Positions 54,772 through 63,676 of a DNA stretch of 64,000 nt are shown piece by piece. Origin of the DNA: an uncultured Gammaproteobacteria bacterium (GTDB taxonomy: Bacteria > Pseudomonadota > Gammaproteobacteria > Pseudomonadales > Pseudohongiellaceae); the NCBI GenBank assembly GCA_913060495.1, contig CAJXRP010000004.1, forward strand, positions 62,001-126,000, in the 5' to 3' direction. The notes beneath the pieces are model-generated. The model saw only the letters and a program-made list of their open reading frames with translations, searched no databases and had not been told where the DNA came from. A program made the translations under genes and the position numbers. How positions within the stretch are numbered: position 1 is the first letter of the stretch; every line of letters begins with the position of its first letter.

Positions 54772-55446
54772 TTATCGCGCAATCAACAGCAGTAGCCGAG
54801 CGCCCACACTTTCTGAAATATCTGCCAGATCGCCGATCTGATCGATGATTTTGTATAGAAACATTGCATGAATAGGAGGCAGGGACTCCTCCAAATCATA
54901 CAACTTCGCCCGAAGCTTAACCTGGCTCACATCAGTTTGATGTTCAAGTTCATCCAGCTCACCAATCAGGCCCTCAACAAGATCGACTTCCTTTCCACGG
55001 AACCCCGTCTCCAGCAATTCGTCCAGCTCGTTAATTACTTTGAGTGCTTGAGTCGATGCCTGCAGACTCTCGTTAAAATAGTCGCGCACTTCCTGCACCA
55101 AGCTCTCTGGAATTTCCATGCGCCTTCCTAGCATTAGACCCGCTATATCTTTCGCGCGATTGGCTAACTTGTCCTGAGTATGCAACAGCTCTAACAAATC
55201 TGTTCTAGACACCGGAAGAAACAGACTCTTCGGCAGGTTCGTGCGCACATCGCTTTTAAGATCGTCAGCTATATTTTCCTGATCTCGGATTTGTTGCTGC
55301 GCTGCAAGAGCCGCGTCCCAGTCTTTAACGAAGCTCGCTTCCATAAACTCGCCTAACAGCTCAACACAATGGTGAGCTATCGCCATATGTTCCTGTATAG
55401 GCCTGATCGGAGAACGCCCAAATAGAGCACTTATTGTAGGTGACAT
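54772..55446 (-). CDS. DUF47/PhoU-like phosphate transport accessory protein
   Basis: A 224-residue all-helical cytoplasmic protein of the TIGR00153/DUF47 family, distantly related to PhoU and typically encoded with Pit transporters, as here. The N-terminal LFGRSPIRPIQEHM, central LPKSLFLPVSRTDLLELLHTQDKLANRAKDI and the helix pairs fit the family. It probably adjusts Pit activity; the mechanism is not known. The start ATG 55446 is preceded by an AGG-containing leader. Confidence 0.9.
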   Translation of the reverse strand: MSPTISALFGRSPIRPIQEHMAIAHHCVELLGEFMEASFVKDWDAALAAQQQIRDQENIADDLKSDVRTNLPKSLFLPVSRTDLLELLHTQDKLANRAKDIAGLMLGRRMEIPESLVQEVRDYFNESLQASTQALKVINELDELLETGFRGKEVDLVEGLIGELDELEHQTDVSQVKLRAKLYDLEESLPPIHAMFLYKIIDQIGDLADISESVGARLLLLIAR

Positions 55447-55653
55447 AATATTGACCTGATTTGGTTTGTTCGGAGTATAGTTTTACTCATTAATGATGAC
55501 TACAGTTTTGTCATTTTATTGTAATAATATTTCGATGACTTTCTGCAATTCATTTAACAACAATGAAATGGCACTGAGTAATAGCAATTGCCAAGTAATA
55601 ACGTGGTGTTACACTACGGATTCTCAGCAAAATAACAATAACGAGGAGTGAGC

Positions 55654-56460
55654 ATGAGCAATCTCACCACGCAGTTGAGGCCCCTCCTGACAGCGGCATT
55701 TATTGGCCTGCTCTTATCCACAAGCAGCAGCCTTGCCGAAGATGCAGGCAATCTCTATAACACTACTTTTGATATCAATGCTGGCCTCAGGTATTTCGAG
55801 CGGCAATGCTCGCGCTGTCACGGTTTCGACGCAAAAGGCAGCGATGAGACCGGCGCACCTGACCTTACGGGCCGACTATCCCGCGCGAGCTCTGAGGTCG
55901 GGATATTCAACATCATCCGCACAGGCATTCCTGGGACAGCCATGCTTCCTGTGGCTGCCGATGTAGCTGACGCCCAAGTATGGCAGCTAGTAGCCTATAT
56001 AGGCTCCCTCAGCACAGACCCTGCGAACATCGACCTACCAGGCTCCATCGTCAGTGGTGCCGGTCTATTCACAAACAAAGGGGCGTGTAATAGCTGCCAT
56101 ATGATCGATGGACAAGGCGGCAGACAGGGGCCAGACCTTTCGCGAGTTGGCGAGAGGCGCAGCCCAGAAGAGCTACTTAGCGATATGCTCACCCCCCATA
56201 CGGACGTTGCCCCGCGTTGGTGGACAATGCGCGTGACGGACAACGATGGAGTCGTCAGAGAAGGCCTGCGCATGAACGAAGACAGCTTCTCACTGCGGAT
56301 TATGGATAATGATGCAAATCTTTGGTCCTATCCGAAAAATCAAATCGCCTCTTTCGAGCGGCTCGAAACTTCCACAATGCCGAGCTATTCCCAGACTTTG
56401 TCCGACAGCGAAGTAGATGACCTTGTGGCCTATCTATTCTCACTGCGAAAGGAGAACTAA
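55654..56460 (+). CDS. Periplasmic cytochrome c with two haem-binding motifs
   Basis: Electron carrier, 268 residues. The signal peptide ends near residue 29 (SSSLAED). Two c-type haem sites are visible: C52-S-R-C-H56 and C145-N-S-C-H149, each in its own cytochrome-c fold, with likely axial methionines in GTAMLP and STMPSYSQTLSD. The start is ATG 55654, because GAGGAG (55643-55648) lies 5 bp before it; GTG 55648 overlaps that site. It ends 2 bp before the PQQ dehydrogenase gene and is its likely electron acceptor. Confidence 0.93.
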   Translation: MSNLTTQLRPLLTAAFIGLLLSTSSSLAEDAGNLYNTTFDINAGLRYFERQCSRCHGFDAKGSDETGAPDLTGRLSRASSEVGIFNIIRTGIPGTAMLPVAADVADAQVWQLVAYIGSLSTDPANIDLPGSIVSGAGLFTNKGACNSCHMIDGQGGRQGPDLSRVGERRSPEELLSDMLTPHTDVAPRWWTMRVTDNDGVVREGLRMNEDSFSLRIMDNDANLWSYPKNQIASFERLETSTMPSYSQTLSDSEVDDLVAYLFSLRKEN

Positions 56461-56462
56461 GT

Positions 56463-58100
56463 ATGAACAAATTCCCCCTATTGCTAACTGGCATTTTTCT
56501 AAGCCTGCCTCTGCAGGCACAGGAAGATGAGTTTCAAACCGTTATCACACCTGCATTTAGCCCGGTGACTTGGGAGCGCCTTGTTAATGCGGAGAATGAA
56601 CCCGAGAATTGGATGATGTACTCAGGCACCCTAGACAGCCAACGGTATAGCCGGCTCGATCAAATCAATACGAACAACGTGACAGAATTAGAGATGAAAT
56701 GGTCATATCAGATACCCGTGATAGACCGCGCAGAAACAGTACCCACTGTCGTCGACGGAATCATGTTCATCACTGAGGCGCCTAGTAACTTGACGGCAGT
56801 TGACGCACGAACCGGCAGAGTCTACTGGCGCTATGATCATGAACTACCAGAAGACCTTCGAATTTGCTGCGGAAGAAACAACCGTGGCGTAGCCATACTC
56901 GGCGAAACGTTATTTATGAGCACCTTGGACGCTCACCTCGTAGCCATCGATGCGCGCACGGGAAATGTTCTCTGGGACGTCGAAGTAGCTGATTACGAGG
57001 CCGGTTACAGCAAGACTGCCGCACCGTTGATAGTAAAAGACAAAGTAGTCACTGGTATCGCCGGTGGTGAGTTCGGCATACGTGGCTTCATTGATGCCTA
57101 CGACCCCGTTACCGGCGATCTCGAATGGCGCACCTATGCTATTCCTGGCCCGGGCGAGCCCGGCAATGAAAGCTGGTCCGGTGACTCTTGGAAAACCGGA
57201 GGTGCAGCCACATGGATCACTGGCTCCTACGATCCAGATTTGAACCTCATCTACTGGGGCACAGGTAACCCCGGCCCAGACTGGAATGGTGATGTCCGCC
57301 TCGGCGACAATCTCTATTCCGATTCGGCTTTAGCCTTGGATGGCGATACCGGCGAGATTGCATGGCACTTCCAATTCACACCTCACGATGTCCATGACTA
57401 CGACTCGATTCAGGTGCCGATTCTGGCCGACATCGAATACCAGGGCAGCACACGCAAGGTAATGATGTGGGCGAACCGCAACGCCTTCTTCTACACTATC
57501 GATCGCGAGACCGGAGAATTCCTTGAAGGTGAAGCATATGCCTCACAGACATGGGCGCAGGGTTTAGATCCAAATGGACGCCCCATTCGTGTGCCTGGCA
57601 TGGCACCGACCTATGAAGGTATTTTGGTCTCCCCACCAATTGTCGGCGCAACCAATTGGTATTCACCCGGCTATAGCCAGCAGACAGGCTTGTTCTACGT
57701 CACCTCTTTCGATGGGGAACAGGAATTTTTTAAGCGGGATGAGGACTACGAAGAGGGCGAGCGCTTCACCGGTGGCGGCGGACGCTACAATCAGCCGATG
57801 GATGCATTTCATAGTTCCATTCGAGCTATCAACCCTGCTACCGCTGAAATCGAATGGGAGTTCCCAATCATGCCTCGCTCTTCTGCAGGCATCACCACTA
57901 CCGCCGGAGGCATCGTATTCACTGGCAGCGCAGATGGTTATTTCTTTGCCCTAGATGCAGCCAGTGGCGAAGAGCTCTGGCATATCTCCTTAGGCGCGCG
58001 GGTACATGCGGCCCCAATGACATATGCTATAGACGGACAGCAGTTTGTAACAATAGCATCCGGCAACGTGGTATATACCTTCGGATTAAAAGAGAATTAA
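56463..58100 (+). CDS. PQQ-dependent dehydrogenase (quinoprotein alcohol dehydrogenase type)
   Basis: A periplasmic quinoprotein, 545 residues, with a signal peptide (MNKFPLLLTGIFLSLPLQAQ). The eight-bladed propeller is typical: tryptophan-docking repeats, the vicinal cysteine pair in DLRICCGRNNRG that lines PQQ, WGTGNPGPDWNGDVRLGDNLYS, and the catalytic aspartate in HDVHDYDSIQVP. It has no haem domain, so it depends on a separate cytochrome c, encoded just upstream. The substrate is probably a primary or secondary alcohol but cannot be fixed from sequence. PQQ synthesis genes are not in the window. Confidence 0.9.
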   Translation: MNKFPLLLTGIFLSLPLQAQEDEFQTVITPAFSPVTWERLVNAENEPENWMMYSGTLDSQRYSRLDQINTNNVTELEMKWSYQIPVIDRAETVPTVVDGIMFITEAPSNLTAVDARTGRVYWRYDHELPEDLRICCGRNNRGVAILGETLFMSTLDAHLVAIDARTGNVLWDVEVADYEAGYSKTAAPLIVKDKVVTGIAGGEFGIRGFIDAYDPVTGDLEWRTYAIPGPGEPGNESWSGDSWKTGGAATWITGSYDPDLNLIYWGTGNPGPDWNGDVRLGDNLYSDSALALDGDTGEIAWHFQFTPHDVHDYDSIQVPILADIEYQGSTRKVMMWANRNAFFYTIDRETGEFLEGEAYASQTWAQGLDPNGRPIRVPGMAPTYEGILVSPPIVGATNWYSPGYSQQTGLFYVTSFDGEQEFFKRDEDYEEGERFTGGGGRYNQPMDAFHSSIRAINPATAEIEWEFPIMPRSSAGITTTAGGIVFTGSADGYFFALDAASGEELWHISLGARVHAAPMTYAIDGQQFVTIASGNVVYTFGLKEN

Positions 58101-58118
58101 TAAGAGACGTCCCAAGTT

Positions 58119-59630
58119 ATGCATACCTTTGCCGACCCTCTTAAATACGCAGCTCGAATGGCGCCCACAAAAACAGCCGTTATAGATGGAACTGAGTCCG
58201 TCGACTATGCAGAGCTACATAGACGCTGCCGACTCTTAGCAGGCAGCCTAAAGGCATTGGGGCTGAACAAGGGAGACCGAGTCGCAATATTAGCGAATAA
58301 CGGCCAGCGCTATATTGAAACCTACATGGGTGTTCCTGCCGCCGGCTTAGTCGTAGTCCCACTTAATACCCGCCACGCAATGGCTGAATTAAAATACGCC
58401 CTCGAAGACTCGCAGACAAAAGCGCTGCTCATCGACCGGGATCCTGGCGAGTTAGCCGATTGTGTTGATCATGTCATCATGATTCCCGATGCCTATGACA
58501 CGATGCTGAATGCGGCAACAGAAATCGAGCTCGGAATTGACGTTGAAGAGAGCGACTTAGCCGGTCTGTTTTATACAGGTGGCACTACGGGTAAATCCAA
58601 AGGAGTGATGCTAAGCCATCGCAACCTCATCGCGAATACATTTCACTATCTCGCTTCGGTTCCGCAGCGAGAAGATGATGTAATGCTAGTGATGGCGCCG
58701 CTATTTCATGCCGCGGGCTCTCTCGGCGTAATCGGCAACATCTGGACACTAGGCACTCAGGTAACTCTTGCAGCGTTCGCACCAAAAACCGCCCTCGACT
58801 TGATTGCTGAACATGGCATAACAGAAAGTCTTGGGGTTCCAACGATGCTAGCAGCCATCGCAGAGGAACAGCATTTGCGCCCTCGAAAAACCAACACCCT
58901 AAAGACTCTCGCTCACGGTGGATCGCCGATAGCGACGGAGATTTTGCGCCGCACCCACAGCGCTTTTCCGAGCGCAGAGCTCGTTGAAGTTTATGGAGCG
59001 ACCGAGCTCTCCCCGCTTTGCACGGTACTTAGCAATGAACAGAATTTAATTGACTCTCCACTAGCACGGTCCTGTGGCCGACCTGCTCTAGGCAATGAAA
59101 TCGACATACTAGACCCAGATGGCAACACTCTCGCCGCTGGTGAAATTGGCGAAGTAGTTGTACGCGGCCCAAACGTAATGCAAGGCTACTGGAACAAGCC
59201 TGAACAAACTGCAGCTGTACTTAAAAATGGCGCTTACTGGACTGGTGATCTTGGTTACATGGATGATCAAGGCTATGTGTTCTTGGTTGATCGCAGCAAA
59301 GACATGATCGTGACCGGCGGAGAAAATGTGTACTGCACGGAAGTCGAAGAGGTTCTCTACCAACACCCAGTTGTTCTCGAAGCTGCAGTGTTTGGCGTAC
59401 CTGATGACAAATGGGGAGAAGCGGTCTGGGCGGTAATCGTGCCGCGAGAAGGAAACGATATCGAGTCGGCACAGGTAATTGAATTCTGCCGCGAACGAAT
59501 AGCTGGATATAAAGTGCCCAAGGGCGTCGACATACAGCTCGAACCTCTCCCTAAGTCAGGACCGGGAAAAGTTCTAAAAAGAGAATTAAGAGCACCACAC
59601 TGGGAAGACCAAGAGCGATCGATAAGCTAA
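58119..59630 (+). CDS. AMP-binding acyl-CoA synthetase
   Basis: Activates a carboxylic acid to its CoA ester through an acyl-adenylate. It has 503 residues with all core motifs: LFYTGGTTGKSKGVMLSH (phosphate loop), YGATELSP, YWTGDLGYMDDQGYVFLVDR, MIVTGGENVY and the C-terminal catalytic lysine in PKSGPGKVLKREL. Length and motifs suggest a medium-chain or aromatic acid substrate. It starts 18 bp after the PQQ dehydrogenase gene; an alcohol oxidised in the periplasm to an acid could be activated here, which is inference. Confidence 0.9.
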   Translation: MHTFADPLKYAARMAPTKTAVIDGTESVDYAELHRRCRLLAGSLKALGLNKGDRVAILANNGQRYIETYMGVPAAGLVVVPLNTRHAMAELKYALEDSQTKALLIDRDPGELADCVDHVIMIPDAYDTMLNAATEIELGIDVEESDLAGLFYTGGTTGKSKGVMLSHRNLIANTFHYLASVPQREDDVMLVMAPLFHAAGSLGVIGNIWTLGTQVTLAAFAPKTALDLIAEHGITESLGVPTMLAAIAEEQHLRPRKTNTLKTLAHGGSPIATEILRRTHSAFPSAELVEVYGATELSPLCTVLSNEQNLIDSPLARSCGRPALGNEIDILDPDGNTLAAGEIGEVVVRGPNVMQGYWNKPEQTAAVLKNGAYWTGDLGYMDDQGYVFLVDRSKDMIVTGGENVYCTEVEEVLYQHPVVLEAAVFGVPDDKWGEAVWAVIVPREGNDIESAQVIEFCRERIAGYKVPKGVDIQLEPLPKSGPGKVLKRELRAPHWEDQERSIS

Positions 59631-59632
59631 TT

Positions 59633-60502
59633 TCAGCAATAGGCTGCAACCAACTCCTCACTGGCCTGCCACAAACGCCGCGCATCTTCATCCGTTGCAA
59701 ATTTTGCAATTTCCGCACGCTTGCGCTCGTAAAAATACTGTCCTTGCGCACCGGTGCTCGCCTTATCCTGTGAACTGGCAAGCCAGATAAAAGTATCTGA
59801 TCCCTGTTCGGTACTTTTCATGAAGGGATATATGACTAAGCCTAGAATTCGCGCGAGTGCGCCCCCCTTACCCCAGATCGGCGTCCTCACTGCACCTGGA
59901 TGAAATGAGCTCGTTACTACGTTTTTCTCTGCCAGATGATTCTGTAATTCTCGCGCAGTGAGCAGGTTCATCAGTTTGGAACGGCCATATGCCTTCAAAG
60001 TGCTGTAGCCTTGCTCTAAACCGAGATCTTCAAAATCCAGCGCACTATTGAAGTGACCATACGAACTAGTAAAGACGATTCGTACAAGACCTTCATCAGC
60101 TGCATTTAGGATTACCGGCAATAGCTTCTTCGTCAGTAAGAAACCACTCAAATGGTTAGTTACAAGCGTAGTTTCGAGACCCTCATCAGTCACTGTTCGA
60201 CTTCCATTCGCTCCTCCGGCATTGTTGCAGAGCACATCGATCTTGGGGAAATCTAGTAACAATTTGTCTGCCATCTCACTTACGCTCGCCAGGGAACTAA
60301 AATCTGCCAGATAGAGGCTGACATTCTCGTTGCCCGTAGTAGCGACTATCTCCGCAACGGCAGCGCGGCCCCTTTCCTCGTTTCGGCAGACTAGCGCGAC
60401 ATTTGCCCCGAGCCCAGCGAAACGCCTCGCTGCAAACAATCCAATACCGCTATTCGCCCCCGTTACTACATAATTTTTCCCACTCAAGACCGCGTCAGTC
60501 AT
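59633..60502 (-). CDS. Short-chain dehydrogenase/reductase
   Basis: An NAD(P)-dependent oxidoreductase of the classical/retinol-dehydrogenase-like SDR group, 289 residues. The cofactor motif TGANSGIG is at about residues 13-20, NNAGG at about 90, catalytic Ser in FTSSYGHF and Y-x3-K in AYGRSKLMN. The start ATG 60502 is chosen over a frame extending to 60523, because AGGGAA lies about 7 bp before it and the family starts there. It is convergent with the acyl-CoA synthetase gene, with 2 bp between stops. The substrate is unknown. Confidence 0.9.
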   Translation of the reverse strand: MTDAVLSGKNYVVTGANSGIGLFAARRFAGLGANVALVCRNEERGRAAVAEIVATTGNENVSLYLADFSSLASVSEMADKLLLDFPKIDVLCNNAGGANGSRTVTDEGLETTLVTNHLSGFLLTKKLLPVILNAADEGLVRIVFTSSYGHFNSALDFEDLGLEQGYSTLKAYGRSKLMNLLTARELQNHLAEKNVVTSSFHPGAVRTPIWGKGGALARILGLVIYPFMKSTEQGSDTFIWLASSQDKASTGAQGQYFYERKRAEIAKFATDEDARRLWQASEELVAAYC

Positions 60503-60723
60503 CAACTTTTCCCTGCTTTTCAATAAACAATATTTTTGAATCTTACACTGAATTCGCTTCGATCCACCCTATTTAGACATTTTGAAGAATCTGATATTCA
60601 CAACTACCTGTTAGCTGTGGAGCCCAGCTTGGTATTTTCCAATCGGCAGCTGCATCTTGTACTATTCCCTAACAAGTCAGTGGCTAGCCTCACACCGAAA
60701 GATGATAATTCGAGCCCTATATT

Positions 60724-61296
60724 ATGAGTGATACAACAATAAGCAGGTTTAAAGTCCCCAAACTCGACGGTCTCCCCGAGGACATTCGGCAACGCATCCT
60801 AGCCGTACAGGAAAAAGCTGGCTTCATTCCAAACATTTTTCTTGCATTGGCTCATAGGCCAGATGAGTTTCGCGCCTTCTTCAGCTACCACGACGCACTC
60901 ATGGAAAAATCTGAGGGACTTACTAAAGCAGAACGCGAAATGATCGTGGTGGCAACCTCAGGAATCAACCAGTGCCTCTACTGTGTCGTTGCACACGGAG
61001 CAATCCTGCGCATTCGTGAGAAGAACCCACTCATTGCTGATCAGCTTGCAACAAACTATCGAAAGGCTGATATAACGCCGAAGCAGGGCTTGATGCTAGA
61101 TTTTGCAGTCAAAATATCACAGCAGGCCCATGAAATTCGTGAGACCGATATGCAGACCCTGCGCGAAAATGGATTTAGCGATGATGAAATCTGGGATATT
61201 GGCTCGATCACAGCCCTCTTCGCTTTGTCAAATCGTCTCGCCAATATGGCGGACATTAAGCCTAATCCTGAGTTCTACACCATGGGAAGAAGCTAA
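60724..61296 (+). CDS. AhpD-like / carboxymuconolactone decarboxylase family protein
   Basis: A 190-residue protein of the peroxidase-related AhpD-like group: the redox motif C-L-Y-C-V-V-A-H (CxxCxxxH) sits in GINQCLYCVVAHGA at about residue 82, preceded by LTKAEREMIVVATS. The N-terminal KVPKLDGLPEDIRQRI and the C-terminal helical part match the family. It may act as a thiol-dependent peroxidase or peroxidase partner; activity is not shown by sequence. The ATG at 60724 has no strong ribosome binding site. It is the last gene before the MBL-cNMP protein. Confidence 0.88.
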   Translation: MSDTTISRFKVPKLDGLPEDIRQRILAVQEKAGFIPNIFLALAHRPDEFRAFFSYHDALMEKSEGLTKAEREMIVVATSGINQCLYCVVAHGAILRIREKNPLIADQLATNYRKADITPKQGLMLDFAVKISQQAHEIRETDMQTLRENGFSDDEIWDIGSITALFALSNRLANMADIKPNPEFYTMGRS

Positions 61297-61449
61297 ATCG
61301 TCTAAAAATCAGTAACTAGGTGCTAAATTTGCCCAATCAACGCTGATTTATACCCATGTTTTTCTTCCCCTGATACAGCTCAGATTGTACTCTCCTAGAG
61401 TTAATCGCCGGCAAGCTAGCTTGTGAAAATAATAAATAGAATTAATTAG

Positions 61450-63651
61450 ATGGCTATCAAAAACCCAAATATTCCAGCTAGTGCTTACAGTGGAAATAGT
61501 ACGCAAATCCAACCCTCTACGGGCAGTCGTCTTTTTGAAGATGATTTAGGTACTATCCTGCTGGGCCAACCACCGGAAGTGCTGAAGGGACTGCTGCTAC
61601 ACGGCGTTACTAATTTCGACACCCTCGTCCTCCCTGACGTGAAAGAAAAAAGTGGATCACTCACCAATAGCCTCGAATTCCCTCTGTATTTTTTCCTGTT
61701 TGTTAGCAAAGGCCTTGAACAGGGTCGTCGACTCAATTTAGTCGGTGAGCAAGCGGACATTAGCCACGCCCTAAGACTATTGCGCATTACCCTATTTGGG
61801 CCGACTCGAGACGAGCTCGACAGCTGGCAGACAGACCCTGCCCTTGCCGATGAATGGCTCGCTGCCAGCAATGAACTCGCCCTTAAAGACAAATACGGCG
61901 AAATCATCCCAGTCCAAGACTTCTTTAATATCCTGCCATTCAAGGATGGCTGGGTGAAAGTGGGCGAGCAGACGATTAGTCACATCGATACCGATGTGTT
62001 CGATATCGGCTCGGGCGGCAGCACGGTAAGAATTGACTTGAATGAAGACACGAACATTCAGCCCCCCTATAAGGTTGAGCCAGATTATGTGCCTGGTGGA
62101 CTAGTTAAGATGGGCATTGAGGTACTAGGTGGAGCATCAGGCTTCACCCCCACCGAGCCTTGCACCGGACTCGCATTCTGCTACAACGGCGAGTACATAC
62201 TGATCGATGCAATCCCCTTTCTAGATCAACACCTATTCGCCCGAGGCATCTCCAAGAATCAAGTTGCGGCGGTGTTTCTCACCCATTTGCACGACGACCA
62301 CTCATCACTATTCCCGTTAATGTTGATGCCTCATCGCGTTGATCTCATCACTACACGTGAGATCTTCAATATGGCGATGGAAAAAATATCCTGCGGCATA
62401 GGCTGGACACTCGCGGCTGTATGTGAACATTTCAATCTAGTCGAAGTGACACCAGGCGAACGCCTAAACTATTTCGGCTTAACCATCGAGACTCATGTTA
62501 CCGTCCATAGCATTCCTACAATTGGTGCAACGTTCTCGACGGTAAACAAAGGCATTGAAAGAGAAGTATGTGTGATCGGTGATAATCACTCTATGAGTGC
62601 TATCAGAGATATGGCACAGCGCGGCCTGATTCGTGAGAGCACTGCCAAAAACTTAGAGCGCTTATATTCCGACAGATTTTCCTTGTTAGTAGCAGACGGC
62701 GGCGCCGGTGCGATTCACGGCGACCCTGCGGATGCAATTCAATCTGCTTCTGATCGTGTTGTCTTCGTTCATGTTGAAGAACTCGCAAATGAATTTAATA
62801 CAACATTCTCACTAGCTACTTCCGGCAAGCGTTACACGATTCTAGACGGTGACTCTGCGATCTATACTTCGCAGATAAATCACTATCTCACCGAATGGCT
62901 GGGAAGACCTTTTCCAAACCGATGGATGCGCAGCTTGCTAGCCGAGGAAGAAATTCGACGTTACAACGCAGATGACGTAATCCTAGTTCAGGATGCAACA
63001 ACCCGCGGCTTCGTCTATCTAATATTGACCGGCTACTGTGATGTAGTAAGACACGATGGCCTAAGACTGACTAAAGACGCCGAACTGCAGGCCGGCGATA
63101 TACTCGGTGAGATGGCCGTGATAACCGGTAGCGGTACGCGCAATGCTAGCGTCATAGCCAAGACTCCTGTGACCCTCTGCGTCTTCTCGGAAGAAACATT
63201 CAAATCGTTCATCGTCGCCGAAGGTTTTCAAGACAAGCTACTACAGCAGTGGTCACTACGACCTGCTATCGCTAGACAGCCTCAGTTCGAGCATATGACA
63301 TCAACAGTCTTAGAGAAGCTTTGCCACGCTGCAGAATCTCTAATCCTGCATGAAGGCGACAGCTATGAATTGTCAGAATACACATGGTGTTTGCTGGCAG
63401 GTGGAGAGGCTTCACTGAATGGTAAAAGCATGTACCGCTATGAAGACTATGGCGCCAGGCCTTTTGCCGAATCCGATAGCGGCCCCATTGTTACTAAAGA
63501 AGGCTGCACGCTGATACTGTTTGATGCCAGACGACTGGATCGACTGCGTATGAGAACACCACAACTGAATTACTATCTGCGAAAACTTCGCGGCAAGGAA
63601 CTAAGCAATCATGTTCCTTGGATTCTAGGTCAGGTTGATAGCCACGCCTAG
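61450..63651 (+). CDS. Metallo-beta-lactamase fold fused to cyclic-nucleotide-binding domain
   Basis: A 733-residue cytosolic protein. Residues about 1-200 are an unfamiliar N-terminal part. From about 225 to 485 there is a metallo-beta-lactamase fold with the metal motif H279-L-H281-D-D283-H284, followed by VHSIPTIGATF, a metal-bridging VCVIGDNHS and a late histidine in VFVHVEEL, so a binuclear site looks complete. From about 500 to 620 there is a cyclic-nucleotide-binding beta-barrel (AGDILGEMAVITGSGTRNASVIAKTPVTLCVF). The last 110 residues look like a second, degenerate barrel. It may be an enzyme or diiron sensor gated by cAMP or cGMP. It converges on a response-regulator gene. Confidence 0.82.
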   Translation: MAIKNPNIPASAYSGNSTQIQPSTGSRLFEDDLGTILLGQPPEVLKGLLLHGVTNFDTLVLPDVKEKSGSLTNSLEFPLYFFLFVSKGLEQGRRLNLVGEQADISHALRLLRITLFGPTRDELDSWQTDPALADEWLAASNELALKDKYGEIIPVQDFFNILPFKDGWVKVGEQTISHIDTDVFDIGSGGSTVRIDLNEDTNIQPPYKVEPDYVPGGLVKMGIEVLGGASGFTPTEPCTGLAFCYNGEYILIDAIPFLDQHLFARGISKNQVAAVFLTHLHDDHSSLFPLMLMPHRVDLITTREIFNMAMEKISCGIGWTLAAVCEHFNLVEVTPGERLNYFGLTIETHVTVHSIPTIGATFSTVNKGIEREVCVIGDNHSMSAIRDMAQRGLIRESTAKNLERLYSDRFSLLVADGGAGAIHGDPADAIQSASDRVVFVHVEELANEFNTTFSLATSGKRYTILDGDSAIYTSQINHYLTEWLGRPFPNRWMRSLLAEEEIRRYNADDVILVQDATTRGFVYLILTGYCDVVRHDGLRLTKDAELQAGDILGEMAVITGSGTRNASVIAKTPVTLCVFSEETFKSFIVAEGFQDKLLQQWSLRPAIARQPQFEHMTSTVLEKLCHAAESLILHEGDSYELSEYTWCLLAGGEASLNGKSMYRYEDYGARPFAESDSGPIVTKEGCTLILFDARRLDRLRMRTPQLNYYLRKLRGKELSNHVPWILGQVDSHA

Positions 63652-63676
63652 AGACAGTGCGCCTGATCGATCTTGA

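Noticed and set aside
60536-60727. 63-codon frame between the SDR and the AhpD-like gene
   Set aside because: No ATG start or ribosome binding site and no recognisable sequence; the region is the divergent promoter space.
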